Shown here piece by piece: positions 22,650 to 37,118 of a DNA stretch of 64,000 nt (positions within the stretch are counted from its first letter, which is position 1; every line of letters starts with the position of its first letter). This DNA is from Zychaea mexicana. Taxonomy: Eukaryota; Mucoromycota; Mucoromycetes; Mucorales; Lichtheimiaceae. A program made the translations under genes and the position numbers. The stretch lies in contig NW_026516670.1 of assembly GCF_025766255.1 (NCBI RefSeq), forward strand, positions 496,001-560,000, given 5' to 3'. Below the pieces are notes generated by a model. The model was not told where the DNA came from and searched no databases. It saw nothing but the letters and a program-made list of their open reading frames with translations.

Positions 22650-23203
22650 ATGATTGCCCATCGCATAAAAAACGATTACCGAGCATTACTAAAAGCTGGT
22701 TATGCAGCTGTAAAACATGAACGGAAAAACAAGATACAGATCCGTCAACGCATTCGTAACCGCTTCGAGGATTCATCATCTTCGCTGGCTGTCAATGACC
22801 AGAAAAGTAATAATAAACTATTCAGGACGATCTCCACCATTTTCATACCGCAGTGGGCTACAAACGCGTCTCCATACTAAGTTGCGATGTGTCTTTTTTC
22901 GTATAGTACAAAACACAATTGAATTTTTAAAGTCGGCGGCAAAACGACGAGGGTTAGAGCATGATATTGTGCGCAATATATGCAATCTGGATCGATATCG
23001 CGCCGAATACGACATCAGGTCTGTGAAGACAACTGTTTTATAACATTTATCAAATCAATTGATTTTAGGTTTTTTGTATATGTAGGCCACCGATGTATAG
23101 TAAAAAGTTTTCAAAGGAGGTTCGGCAACTTCATCAAAGCAGTTACGAAGAATTGGATTTGTTGATAAAGATGCTAAATGACGACCTACAGATCTGTCTA
23201 TGA
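22650..23203 (+). CDS. LYR-motif-like small protein, three exons
   Basis: Exons 22650-22806, 22907-23018 and 23086-23203 join in frame to 128 residues. The first intron has a TACTAAG-like branch site just before its acceptor. The first exon carries YRALLKAGYAAVKHERK followed by QIRQRIRNRFED, matching the (L)YR...R..IR..F layout of Complex1_LYR proteins. The second has NTIEFLKSAAKRRGLEH, and the third is a helical, charged tail. LYR proteins usually act in mitochondria, as assembly factors for respiratory complexes or partners in iron-sulfur transfer; that role is inferred from the family. An in-frame extension upstream of 22650 (PTFEASFGSIHKQ) suggests another 5' exon and an earlier start. 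Confidence 0.45.
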
Positions 23204-23605
23204 GAAGGTACTGCTATAAATCCTCTACGATTGGCTAATCAATCACACCGGGACAATATAGCAATAGATACACACACACACACACCCTTCGGGTCTTCCT
23301 TCTCTCCATGATTATATACCCAACCACCACATACAGATGTTCACACCCTCAAGTGTACTACAAAAGAAGAAGTATTGTGTGATGTGCTCCCAATAATAGG
23401 AAAAAAAGAAAAAGTGTATTTAGATATGCTTGTGGGTTGTCGTGCAAGAAAGAGAGAAAAAGACAAAGGGGAAAAAGAGACATTTTATAAGCAAAGGGAT
23501 AAGAGAGAGAGGGAAGAAGAATTTATATACAGCCCTCTTCTTGACTTTTTGTTAGCTTTTCACCTTTCTTTTCATGTGTGTGTGCGTGTGTTATATCAGG
23601 TTCAA

Positions 23606-26600
23606 TCATTCATTGTATTCGTCGTCATCGTCTTCTGGTTCATCGTCGTCCTCCGGTTCCTCCTCTTCATCGTAATCTGTTGTCGCTGCTGCATGCTGTT
23701 TTCGTTGATGTTGGGCTTTGTGGGTCTTAAAGTTTTTGGCTGTAGGCATCGTATTTGAGCTCATAGTAGGATGAGTTGCAGCATGAATAGGTACGTTGGT
23801 ATTATGACTGTTGTTCGTTTTATACACTCCGGGCATCTGTGCGGCGACGGCAGCACCTTGCTGAAGTTGCTGCTGCTGCTGACCTTCAGGCGACGGTAGT
23901 GGAGGTAGTTGACCGTAAGGACAGAGTTCGGCAAGTTTGGCATCGAATATTTTCTATTATCATAAAGGTTAATCATCGTGTTCATGTGTAACCCAGTTCC
24001 TTTTTCTTTAGCATCTCTTCCTGCAACAAACAAATGCAACCATTTGTTTTTACCTGCATTTCGTCTGCATCCTCGTATACGATCGAACCTTCCTCGTTAA
24101 ACGTCCTTGCATTGTCAAACATCAGGTGGAAATCATTCCGGAATTGCGCAACGTTCCGGTAATACGGGGAATGGATTCGCTTTTTGATCATTTTCATTGC
24201 GATAGGGCTCTTGATCATGGTATAGTAGATGGGATAGTCGCGCTTGCTGACAAGATCCATAAACAGCGTGCATCGTTTACGGTAGGTCCTAAAATGATGT
24301 CATCCTAGTTTTAAAATGTGTCCCTACACCCTTCACATTTCCCCATGAAAAATCCATCTTACTCTTCATCCTCCTCGGTCGATTCCTCGACTGCCTTGTA
24401 ACATGCGTCAAATATCCGAGTAAGTTGTTGTCTGAGTGGTGGCGACAAAGGATCCGAAGCAGATTTGTCGTCCTTCTTTTGCCGACTTTTCTTCTTGCTA
24501 CTACTGCTGCTGCTGTAATCTGGTTCTCCCTTCTTTGGCCGACCCCGTTTCTTGTTTAATGACGCCGAATCTTCCAAAGGAGGCAACCCAGCCGCTTTAC
24601 GTCGCCGTGCTTCCTTTCTTGCAATCAGGTCATCCAAGTCGATATTTTCATCCTCGAGCGCATTCACCCATTGTTCTTCGGTCAATCCATCATCATAACG
24701 AACTGTGTCTCGGACACGTTGACCACGACCATATTCAAGTAATGGCGAAACGTCTTCAGCGAAAGCATCTTCATAACGATACACTTCTGGTAATTCGTCT
24801 TCCTGTATTAAACGATCGTGTTTGCGACCACGACGACCTTTTTGTCGATAATAGTCGGCTTCAGCTCGTTCGCGCTCCGCATCGATTCGATTAAAGATGA
24901 CTAGTTCTTGATCAGACCGCTTCAGCATTTCGTTCAGTTCTTCATCGTCTATTTCTTCTTGAACGTCGTCTTCGTCGTCATGTTCGTCACTTTTATCTTC
25001 CAGTAAAGTTCGCTATATTGTATATGAGATCCATGTTCAATTAAGCATCACAGACCACTGTATCTTCGCAATAGCTATAATTTTACTTACCAAGAAGGCT
25101 TCACGATCTTCATCCGTACTACGGTTATCGAATTTACCCGCCTGAATGACTTTGCCATCAATATCCAGCTTATAGTTTGCTCGAGCCAAGATATTTTCCT
25201 CAATAGAGTTGGCCGAGATCAAACGGAAAATGCGAACTTCTTTGGTTTGGCCAATTCGATGAGCACGGTCCTGGGCTTGTAAATCTTGATGAGGGTTCCA
25301 GTCCGAGTCAAAGATAATAACCGTGTCGGCTGTCTGCAGGTTGAGACCCAAACCACCAGCGCGGGTACTCAATAAAAAGACAAAGTAGGGTGAGTCGGGT
25401 GAGTTAAAGACTTGTAGTAATTGCGATCGATCATCGGCCTAAATATACACCCAAGTTGTTTGTTAGCGCGTCAGTCATATAATAGCCCCACAGCATCTTT
25501 TTTAAATTGTGTAATTTTTTTACCTTGGTAGAGCCATCCAAGCGCAAGTAACGGTATCCTCGATAATTCATAAAGTCTTCCATGATGGACATGACTTGGG
25601 TCATTTGGAAGAAAATTAACACCTGAACATAAGGAGATTATGTGATCAGTAAAGCAGACATAGATAATCCTGTGTCCTTACATAATCCCTCTCCAACCAA
25701 ACAGCCACTATTCTCCTCTCTAATTAGCCAACAAAAAAAAAACTAACCCTATGTCCAGTTTCTCGTAATTTTGGCAATGTTCTGTCCAATAGCTCGAATT
25801 TGCCGGATACGCGATAGAGGAACTCGTTCGACAGTCCACTCGGGTTGATCGTGTTTTCCACCTCCTCATACACAAACGGATGGTTACAGATCTTACGTAA
25901 TTGCATGATTGTGTTATTGAGACCCTTGACTCCCATTTTTCTACGAAAACACATCATGTTAGCAGCTCATCTTTTCTTTTATAGCCTAAAAATTAAAAGA
26001 GGATGTTACCCTTTCTCATTGATTGATGTGTACATGCGACCATTCTTCTTCATTTGGTGATACAGCTTGGCCTGAAGAGCCGACAACTTGCACTTGATCA
26101 CGCGTTCGACCTTGTCGGGCAATTCCGACTCGACATCCTTCTTTAGACGACGCAACAAGAATGGACGCAAGACTTTGTGAAGACGTTTGATGATCAGAAG
26201 CTGTTCTTCTTCGTTCAGATCAATCTTGTCCGAGACGCCTTGATATGAAAACGGTGTGTTGAACCATTCTTCAAATGTCTTTACACTTTTGAAAATTTTG
26301 GGTAGGATAAAGTTCAACAAGGCCCATAATTCTGGTAGATTGTTCTATATAAAACATCATACAAAACGTGAGTAAGTGAGTGTGTGAGTGTGTGTGAGTG
26401 TGTATGTGATTGAATGAATGTGTGATAACAAACACTTTGATATTTACCTGAAGAGGAGTGCCGGTTAGAATGATACGATAGCGTGTATTGTAGTACTGTC
26501 GCAGGACTACTGTCAATTTAGAATTGACGTTCTTCATACGATGACCTTCGTCAATAATCATATGCAACCACTTGGTCTTGCTCAACAATGGTCGATCCTT

Positions 26601-29322
26601 GATGATGTAATCAAACGTCGTCAACAAGACCTGAAAATCGCCACGACGGATATCCATTTGCAATTCTCGACGCACGGGTGGCGTGCCCTTGTATACAATC
26701 GTTTTAACAGAAGGCGCCCATTTGTCAAATTCCAGCGACCAGTTTGTCAATGTGCTATGGTATATGATATATTAGTCAATCATTACTAGTCACACACCGC
26801 TAAACCATTCCAAACTTACGACAGTGGTACAATGATCAGAAAAGGACCATTCTGCCGTTTCCGTTCAATAAGATAGGTGATCAGACTGATCGTCTGGATT
26901 GTTTTGCCAAGACCCATTTCATCAGCAAGAATACCATTCAAGTGGTTATTGAACAAGGAGACCATCCATTGCAAACCCTTGATCTGATAATCTTTCAAAG
27001 TTCCGCCCACCAAAAGGTTAGGCTGTGATACTTCTTCCTTGACGCGATGTGTGACTTTAAAATAATCAACCTTGGAATCCTTGTCCTGAACAGATTGAAA
27101 AACGTTGTGTGAGTCTCCATATAATTTGACTCTTTTTTGGCTTGTAATATTCACACAAAAGAACAACATAACTACCTCAGTATCATCTTGAACAAGATAT
27201 TCATTTTCTCGTTGGGACGCATCATTCTGCTGATCCACCACTGCCTGCGTAAGCGATCCCAAGAAGTTGTCTGTCTGTTTCAACAACTGGGTCAACCGCG
27301 TATCCTTGGCCGTGTCAATCAATTTCATGTACGCCTCTTCATCATCGTTCCTTAAGGCCCGCATACGCTCCTTTGAGATCCTTTCAATCCGCTTCTGTTC
27401 CTCCCTTTCCACATGTTGATGATACTGAATAACCGCACGCCCCAGTTTCGATTGCTTGGACTGCCACGTACGTTGGGTGCTTATCAAGTTTCGCCCGTGG
27501 TCACAAATCAGTTGTAGTTGATCCAAATGTCGTTGTTTCTTTTTGTTTTCCAAGTCGATGCGTTGTTGTCGTTCGAGTTTTTCAACCATCCGTGCTTCGC
27601 GTAAGGACTGCCGTTTGAGGCGACGGTACGTGGAACGGTCCATCATGGCGGCCAGGGTTGAGGATTTTGAAATGCCTTGAACAAGTTCTTGACGCATCTG
27701 AAAGAAGAGTGTTTTGCGTGGTGTGAGTAGTTTCGAATGAATTTTCATGTTCATATGTCATATTCTATTTACGTGCGTTCGCGTTTTCCCGGCAAATTTT
27801 AGTGTCCTCCCTCCCACCGAACACTTTAACCATGCCAGCAGCCCACACACGAAGATCCTTTGTTCTTACCTGTTTCTGTTTACTAAGAAGCCTTAAACTT
27901 TTCAGTTCGATCAGCGTCTGTAACGATGTTCTTCGACGAGTAGCATCTGTCGTCGTCGTCGTCGTCGTCGATGGAGAATAGGAACCCGACAATTTGTCCA
28001 TCATTGATCCTGACAGCTTTCCGAGCTGGTTCATGCGAGCTTTAATACGTGTATCGATTAATCGTTCGCGTCCCTCGGCAAACTCATAACTATCCATGCC
28101 ACATGGTGTGATACTTGGAATTAATTGCCGGTGTTGACGCGACGCATGAGCGTAAGAACTTATAGGTTTCTTCATCATGCTATAAGGTGACGCGTACGCG
28201 TTATATTCTGCTTTTGTTGTTATTGTTGTTGTTGGTAGTGGTGGTGGTGGTATTGCTGCTGCAGGAGGGAATGACGGTTGCTGTTGTTGTGGATGTTGAG
28301 GATGAGAAGAAGGAGGTAGCGGCGGTCGTTGTGGAGATGCAGATCGGGTTGCTGCAGCGGCAGTAACAGCAGCATGAGTGGCAGACGCAGACGGTGATAT
28401 ACCTGGCGTAGCCGATGATCTGCTGGGCACCACACCAGGCGGCGCTGATGCCATGTTCGTAGCACCATTGGGAACAACAAGTTGGTGCTGCTCATCTACT
28501 GCTACTCCTGCTGCTGCATGGGGGGATGATAAGGATGACGACGATGCAATTGTTAAAGGTGATAGAACAGCTTGTTGGATATGATCTGGTAAAGGCATGT
28601 TCTTGGAAATCAGCTTGTATGCGAGGATCTGGTATTTTAATGCACCGAGTTGGCTTTGTGTGAACACCGAGTGTTGTGGCGGCACTATGTACATATCAAA
28701 AGCATGTGGTCAGTATTTGGCACACAATGACGCGAGAGTTGTGCTTTATTACCAGGAGGTACAGCACCCGCAGCAGCAACATTGGGATCCATGGCTCCTT
28801 GAGGATGAGGTGCCTGTTGCTGTTGTGCCAAGTGTTGTGGTGGCATCATGGGCTGTGGAACTGCTGGTGGTGGTCGCTGTTGCGGTTGCTGCTGTTGCTG
28901 TGAAGGTACTTGGACAGGCGACATTGGAGATTGCTGGAATGGTGACATTGCTTGTTGCTGCTGCTGTTGCTGTTGTTGCTGTAATCGGTGTTGTTGTAAC
29001 TTTTGTTGTGCTTGGTAATTCCTCAGAATTTGCATAATGTGCGCAAATTCTTGACTATTTTCTTCATTGGCACCTTGGCGTTGCAGGAATGTAAGACGCT
29101 AGAAAAGTAAAGTTAGTTCTTTTGACTTGTACTTTTTTTTCGCGGTTTTCAAGGAAGTGGGGAGGGGAGGAGAAAGCGAAAAGATACCTGAACCAAACCG
29201 TTCATTCGTTCCTTGTTGAACATTCCAGGACCTGCGGCATTAGGTGGTGTTGCTTGAGGACCATTTGGCGAAGCTTGCTGTTGCTGTTGTTGCGGTAACA
29301 TGCCGTTACCGAACGAATTCAT
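23606..29322 (-). CDS. SNF2/STH1: SNF2/STH1-type chromatin-remodelling ATPase
   Basis: Thirteen exons join in phase to 1,532 residues: 29322-29188, 29098-28753, 28684-27870, 27697-27176, 27085-26820, 26754-26448, 26344-26010, 25940-25748, 25622-25524, 25438-25091, 25012-24363, 24288-24054 and 23953-23606. The order is Gln/Pro-rich N-terminus; QLQ domain ([20 protein letters not shown]); HSA-like basic helix ([20 protein letters not shown]); SNF2 ATPase with Walker A (ADEMGLGKT) and DEGH box ([10 protein letters not shown]); helicase C ([23 protein letters not shown]); a SnAC-like acidic region; an AT-hook-like KKRGRPKK; a bromodomain (about residues 1340-1415); and an acidic tail. This is the catalytic subunit of SWI/SNF or RSC, which slides and ejects nucleosomes. 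The sequence alone does not separate the SNF2 and STH1 paralogues. Confidence 0.95.
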
Positions 29323-30454
29323 AACCCTCTTCTTCTTTTTGTAGCTGGTCAGTCAGTTCACAAAGCACTCGGACCGTCGACTGAAGCTTAATAAAGGAAA
29401 AAAAAAAGAAACGCTTGACAACTTTTGGTGCGCTGAACGAGTCCGGGAACGAAGAAAGAGGTAATAGAGAGACACGAAACCAAAAGGAAAGGAAGAAAGA
29501 CGACGATAAGGAAGCTACATGAGTTGGATGTAACTCGGATGAGTACTGGGTGTTATGCAAAAAGTAATAATAATAAGGCTTCTTTTGGTGTCAAAAAAAA
29601 AAGAGAGAGAGGGCGGAGAAAACTGCTTGGTTTTTTTTTTTTTGCTTGAGCGAACGAACAAAAGAAGCAGAAAAAAGAGGGAGAGGGGCGTGGTAGGGTT
29701 TTCCGACGATGTTTCAAAAGAAAGGCAAAAAGGAAAGGTGGGAGGGAATAGCAGCAGCGATGGCTCTGAGGCAAAGGGAAAAAAGAGAAGAACGAAAATA
29801 ATGCAAAAAGTAGGTACGCACCTCTTCTTTTCCTTACTGTGAAATTTGATAGCAGTGGTGGTTTGCAGGAGCAAGAGGGAAAAAAGAAGGTGCGCGAGAG
29901 AGACGCCTTTTGGGGAACTGTAATCCTGATTCCTATTGGGGATGGCAGAACACGTCACACGCTCACGCTCACATTTTTTTCTTGTCTTGTCGCGTACACC
30001 GTGTTCGCATGACCATGTTCGGGCCGGACCCACTTGCGTACTCCGCCAGAGATGGGCCTGGTGGGGGAGAGAGGAGGGTTGAGGGTGAGAGAGAGAGAGA
30101 TCGCAAATCGTCATCGACCAGTTCAGGCTCCCCTCACTAGAACCGAGCTGCTGAAAAAAGACTGTCTCGCTCTCTCTCTCTCTTATTACTACATCCCCAA
30201 CTCCATCATTTTCTTTTTCTCCATCTTTTTGTAGGTAGCTTTCCCTCCCCCCCCTTTTTTTTTCTGAGAAGCATCTCGTTCATTGATTCTTTTCGTCTTT
30301 TTAAAAAAAATATAAGCTCACGTATATAATTCTAAAAAAAACTTTTCAAGTCTTTTCATCTTTCTTTTCATCATACAAAACTTACCACTCCTCCTCCCCG
30401 CACCTCACACACACACAAGAACATCTCTAAACAACTACACATACACGCAAAACT
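29323..30454. promoter_or_regulatory. divergent promoter region, SNF2-type gene / PP2A gene
   Basis: The two genes start 1,132 bp apart on opposite strands. The interval has long GA/CT-rich runs (29440-29720 and 30075-30260) and a (CT)n stretch near 30170. Purine/pyrimidine tracts like these are common upstream of fungal housekeeping genes. No clear TATA box was seen. Confidence 0.5.
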
Positions 30455-31971
<1,517 letters not shown>

Positions 31972-32552
31972 AGAGCTTCTTTTTATATATAAACAAAATG
32001 AACTGAATATCATCAAAACAACCACAACAACAGCAACAAAAAAGACAGGGCGCCTTTTCCATGGCGAGAAGAGAAGAAAGAATAAGCAAAAGGATTCCAT
32101 GTCCCACCCTCCCCACTTCTTCCTTACCCAACCACAACCACAACCATAACCACAACCATAACCATAACCAGCCCCCCACCCTGTTAATCGGATTTTCTGC
32201 ATTGTATACTTCTTCTTTTCTTTACCTTCCATATCTTTTTCCTTTTCGTCGTCCTTTATTCTCTTTCTCTATTCTCTACACGATGATCTACTTCTTCTTC
32301 TTCTTTGCTTGGGATCTCCTTGCCTCTTTCTTTCTCCTAAAAATATATACATATTCACCGTATACACACACACACACACACTCATTGTCTGTGTTGCCAT
32401 GGTGATTGTTTCAGATGAGAAACTGGTTGGGTGTCGGATTTGTTTCAGTATGGTTTAGTGCCTATAAAAAGCCCTGTCTGAAATTCATGCAGATCACCTT
32501 TATAATCTCTTTTTTTCTCATTCAAAAGCAACTCTAACTACTTTCGATAACC
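31972..32552. other. 3' UTR and intergenic region
   Basis: Follows the PP2A stop. It contains a CAACCATAAC-type tandem run (32135-32170), T/C-rich tracts and a (CA)n run near 32365. The promoter of the next gene lies at its right end. Confidence 0.5.
32463..32469 (+). promoter_or_regulatory. TATA box (TATAAAA)
   Basis: TATAAAA lies 84-90 bp upstream of the start codon of the small mitochondrial-type gene, with a pyrimidine-rich leader after it. The position suits a core promoter. Confidence 0.55.
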
Positions 32553-33011
32553 ATGAACCGATTCTCTGTCACTGCTCGACGAGCGTATTCTCTTGGAGGG
32601 TAACGGAGGTTTTGCATTGGCTAAAGAGTAGTCGTATAGCAGAGGACTTACACCAACCGCATAATCCGTTTGTTGTGACATGTATAGACGTCAAGGCATG
32701 GGAGTGAACAAGCCAAGCATGAACAACTTTCCAGTGGGTAGTAAGTGTCATCTTTAATTATCCCTGTTAGACGCCTGGACGCTAAAAAGTAAGTTTTTAC
32801 GCAAGATCAAACCCAAGGTGCGAATGAACAATGGACCAACGAAATGATGACCTCGGCACCAAAGTGGAATGAAAAGCTGGCCACCGAAAGCGAAGCCAAC
32901 GTCAAGGCTGACCAAGAACCTGTCAACAATGTCCAAGACTTGAAGTCCAGGACTGAACACTGGTTCCGCGAGCATGAGCACGACAAGAGCTTTGAAATGG
33001 ATGTCGAGTAA
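32553..33011 (+). CDS. small predicted mitochondrial protein, unknown function
   Basis: Three exons (32553-32599, 32688-32740, 32806-33011) join in frame to 101 residues. The N-terminus MNRFSVTARRAYSLGG has Arg and Ser, lacks acidic residues and could form an amphipathic helix, as in mitochondrial presequences. The mature part is polar and helical, with APKWNEKLATESEANVKAD and a C-terminal NVQDLKSRTEHWFREHEHD. I have the impression of similar small fungal proteins but cannot name a domain. A TATA box about 85 bp upstream suggests a regulated, well-expressed gene. An alternative with an 18-nt micro-exon would need a 17-nt intron, so I rejected it. Confidence 0.75.
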
Positions 33012-33962
33012 AACCCAGCTGTTCCCAATTCGTGCTCTTCATTCCGCTGCAACTATCCCAAAACCGTTTTACACCAGCCAGTGTATATAGTAAAAATAAT
33101 AATAAAAGCGTTTGATGTACATAAAAGCTACTATGCAGTATCATTGACTGTTACGTCACATTGATAAGCTCTAACGCATATGACACATGGCCCTTTTGCT
33201 CGCTCGAAATTACATCATGTCTCTAAAAATTTGTATGTAGTTTTGAATCGTTGACCGGAAGTGATATATCAGTGTATAGCATACACTGTCACTTTAAGAT
33301 TTAGTTTTGGAGCTTCATATTAATTTCTTAATACAGTACAGAGGGGATTAACCCTCTAGTGGGTCAGCATCCAGTCAACAGACGCTAACAAGAAACATCG
33401 CACATCCCTTATTCGTATCAACGTAATTGCTGGGCCTGGGGAAAGGATGCTACGTGAGTTTATGATCTGACAAATTGTTTTCACGAACTACTGATATTTT
33501 AGCTAAAGTGAGAGAAAACACAGGTTCGGATGTGTGCAATAACAGCACGTAACCCCAAATAGCATTCTTGAAGGAGCACGCTTTGATAAAAATTTAGTGC
33601 TGCTGGCTAGGATTCATTACACAAAATTTAGCTTGCACATCACACGGGTCATTGACGAATCTCCTTTGTAAACAATCTTGATACATGGGCAATAATACAT
33701 AGTGAAAACCGAAATAATTGATATTCCCATCTTAGTGGCTAGAATATGAAAGAGCTTAATTTAAGATTAGACGCAGTACCATGTGTATAGTGTCATAAAC
33801 TGAAGAAAAAGCAAATACAAGACGAGTATTTTTGTGTGCATGTAACAGCTATATGTACAACGAGAGAATTTATATATATATAAATATATATTTTTACAGA
33901 GCAAATCAAATGATCAAAATCATTTATACTGATTAATGTAGCATAGTGTAAAAATAACACCA
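33012..33962. other. intergenic, no gene seen
   Basis: AT-rich spacer with an AATAATAATAAAAG run near 33092 that may serve polyadenylation of the upstream gene, and a TATATATATAAATATATA run near 33872. No coding pattern was found. Confidence 0.5.
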
Positions 33963-36249
33963 CTATGTGTATGTTGTCGCCGCAGCTGTAGCTGTAGTTG
34001 CTTGTGTTCGTTGGGAAAGCGAAGCTATTTGATCTGGTGTACCAAATGAAACATGACCTCGTTTTGTTGTTCCTACTGCTGGCGGCTGATCTGCTGCTGA
34101 CGACGAAGAGAGGGAGGTTATTTCACCAAACTTGACATTGGTCTTTTTCGCCCTCTCGAAAATATCATTCACGCTCGCATGCGACATTCCCTTGAGTTGG
34201 CGCCGTAAAGCAGCAGTAAGTCCGGTCACCAAAAGCACCACTTGCGAATTACCACGCGAGACACCATCAGAACGATACAGTGCAAGGATCCAAACGACAA
34301 CCCACCAAAACATGGGGATAAGTAGACAGAGCGACAAAGTATAATATGCAGCTGGATCGACATGATATTGAGTCGGCAAATCGTAGCATACCATGCCACC
34401 TACAGAGTATGCACCTTCCGGTCGGCCAAACACTACTATACGATCCATTCTGTAGACAAGATCCTGAAGAAAATTCTCAATGGTGTCGTTATCGCTATTC
34501 TTGACGGACCACATGGTGCTGACATCATCGTTAAACTCCTTCATGTTTTGATCGATCAAATAAGTTAGCTCAGCAACTTGTAGTCCATATGCATTCACCA
34601 TGATACGGTCTTGATCGCTCAGGTTGTCCAGATTGTTCCAATGTGATGCATTCGATAGTAACGCATAGTCCATCTCAATTGGCGTAGTTTCCAGATAGTC
34701 GAGCAAACCTCCTCCTCTCTCCAAAAAGATAAAGGTCGTTCGATTGAGATACGGCACTAGTGTACATTCATGGACTGCTATTTCAGACCCTCGTACCAAC
34801 CACGGGCTTGCTGTTCCGAGATGTGAGATAGCCACCAAAGTTTGCTCGCCCGCAAAAGCTGTTCCTGCTGGTGGTACTGGCTGCGGTGCAGTGGTAGAAT
34901 CGTTGGTTGTTGTTGCTCCTCCTCCTCCTCCTCCTCCTCCTCCTTCTCCTCCTGCTTGAATGGCCTGTGTATAATTGCCTAGATCGTACGTTGTTCGATA
35001 CTGCATGTTACCGCCATACAAAAAGTTTGGAGCATGTGGCAAAGTCTGGTAATCCTCGCCGTCCGTATAATTGTAATATTCTTGCACCGTCTTGACCGAC
35101 CGGTCTTGCTCGCTGACCACCAAGGTTTCATTAAACGAGCCAGGACTGCACCTGACTACGTTGTACACTATTGGAATTGCTTCAATGGTACAGTTTGCGG
35201 CCGACGCGGGGCAGAGATCACTCATTGGGATGTTCCAGCTCTGCGCTGTTCCGGCCATCGCCATCTGTAGCAAATAGTTGGCAATTGTTCCTCGTAAGCT
35301 GCGGATATCTCTGGTATCCAAGTCCCACGATGCGATCGTCTCGTTTTGCAGCAGGTTGGTGTATCGCCCTAAAACGTCCTGATATTCGCAGTAAGACGTT
35401 GGATAGGCCGTTAGAATTTGCTGGGAGCTTGGACCCATGGCAATCAATCCTAGCTGCATTATAATGCCAGGCACTATGATCAAATCGGGTCGGATACCCA
35501 TCAATACACGAATAATACCTAATAGTGCATTTGCAACAGTTAAAACACTTAGCATTAGTGCGTTTCTTTCTTCAATGGACAATGGTTTAGACCCTATGTA
35601 GCTCTCTTTTTATGTTTCGCTTACCGCCAATCCCTCTGGTAATAGCATCGTATACATCTAGAAGACTGAGCTTGGAACCATGCTCCAACTTGATCCATTT
35701 GTATTCTGATATGGCGCTGCATTGTAATCGTATTAGTCAATATCATTAACACATGATGCCATTAGTAGCCTTCACTATGTGCAAAAACTTACTATCCTAT
35801 GCCACCAGCAAGGCACATTTTGATTAATGTCATTATCAATGCAACCAAAGCCTGAATAGGTATCCCACCCATTTTGTATGACAAAGGTTTGCCATCCGCA
35901 GACTGGTAGACGTGGATTAAAACGCCGATCAAGATGGCTGTTAGGATCACATTGAGGATGGGTAGGAGTGCTATACTAGCGATATCTTGGTGATCATGCT
36001 CTTTCTGTAAAAGAAGGATAAAAGGTGTAATTGTAAGAAGAGGTATGACTTAATACACGAATAGCCAGAAAGTAAAGATTTACATACTAGTAGTTCATGT
36101 TGTTGTCGCTGTTGACGAATTGAAGGGAACCGGAAAAACGTGCTACCAGTAGTACTGTTGTTGTTCCTTTCGTACTTTGGAGGAGGCGCTAAAAAAGGCG
36201 TTTGGTTACTGTCGCCATTTTCTTGATGATCTCTGTTGCCGTTGCTCAT
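33963..36249 (-). CDS. fungal multipass membrane glycoprotein, paralogue 1
   Basis: Exons 36249-36088, 36004-35793, 35716-35625 and 35593-33963 join in phase to 698 residues. A cytosolic-type N-terminus has the proline motif FLAPPPKYER. Hydrophobic segments follow (LPILNVILTAILIGVLIHVY; IQALVALIMTLIKMCLAG; LSVLTVANALLGIIRVLMG; IIVPGIIMQLGLIAMG). A large probable luminal or extracellular domain has about ten N-glycosylation sequons (for example NETI, NCT, NYT, NRT) and several Cys. Two C-terminal hydrophobic segments follow, then a basic tail with HVSFGTPDQIASL. A (TCC)n repeat encodes a Gly run. The function is unknown to me. A related gene lies next to it in the same direction. Confidence 0.85.
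34916..34953. repeat. (TCC)n microsatellite coding for polyglycine
   Basis: A trinucleotide run inside the exon of paralogue 1. It encodes a Gly-rich loop (GGEGGGGGGGGGA) that paralogue 2 lacks. Its length is likely to vary between strains. Confidence 0.8.
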
Positions 36250-37118
36250 TAAATTGGCTACTGCCGCTGCGATTATAAAAAGCAGGAGAATGCAAAAGTG
36301 CCGGAAGGCTAGCAGAAGAAGAAAAGAACACAGGAAAAGAGAAGCGGGAAAAACATATCGTACTTTTTGTTGTACTGTTCAAGGTAATCTACAATTGCTG
36401 TGCCACACTTTCTTTGCATTCGACTGTCACACACATACTATGTCTACATTTCACGTTTAATATATATCTTGTTCTTGTTTACAGTTTTAAAGCTCCCAGA
36501 TCATTAGTTTTCCATTTTTGAAGAGGTGCTTAGCAAATGGCATTTGGTAAAGTATTCACGAATACGCAAGATATGGCACTGTTGTATGATGGAACAACTA
36601 GAAAACCGAGAAACCGGACATATCTGTGGCATTTTTCTGGATATTGCTGCATATAGAAGCATGTTACGCAAAAAAAAAACAAAGATTCTGGTGCAGGAAC
36701 AGTGGGCGCAGAAAATAATCGCTTTATTTGGAAAACTTTGAGTAGTACATCAGAGACTACTGGAGAAACACATGTGGCTGTGGCGATGTCCCCATCTATT
36801 ATATGTAGTATAACGCATGGTCCATAGCTCAACCTTTCATATGACCAATAATCTTTCTTCAAGATGCTTCCTTTGTAGTCTGTCCGAGTGCTTTGTCTTG
36901 TAATTCTCAATTTTGGAACAGTAATATCAGCACACGCTTTACTGATATTTTTGAATGGGTTGATAATGAGCTCTGCGTTGTATGTACAGGTTCAAATAAG
37001 AGCTTTTGTATGTATGTATTGAAATATGCATATGCTATGTCCAAATAAAAAATGAACGATTGATATTGTAGCTACTGTAATGTTTGCTTTTGAACAACAT
37101 AGTTTGAATCCACTTGTT
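36250..37118. other. intergenic between the two paralogues
   Basis: Contains the promoter of paralogue 1 and the 3' flank of paralogue 2. Open frames at 36526-36741 and 36530-36910 overlap on opposite strands and look like chance. No other feature was seen. Confidence 0.45.

Noticed and set aside
28597..29037. Plus-strand open frames rich in Val/Ala
   Set aside because: They are antisense to the Gln/Pro-rich N-terminus of the SNF2-type protein.
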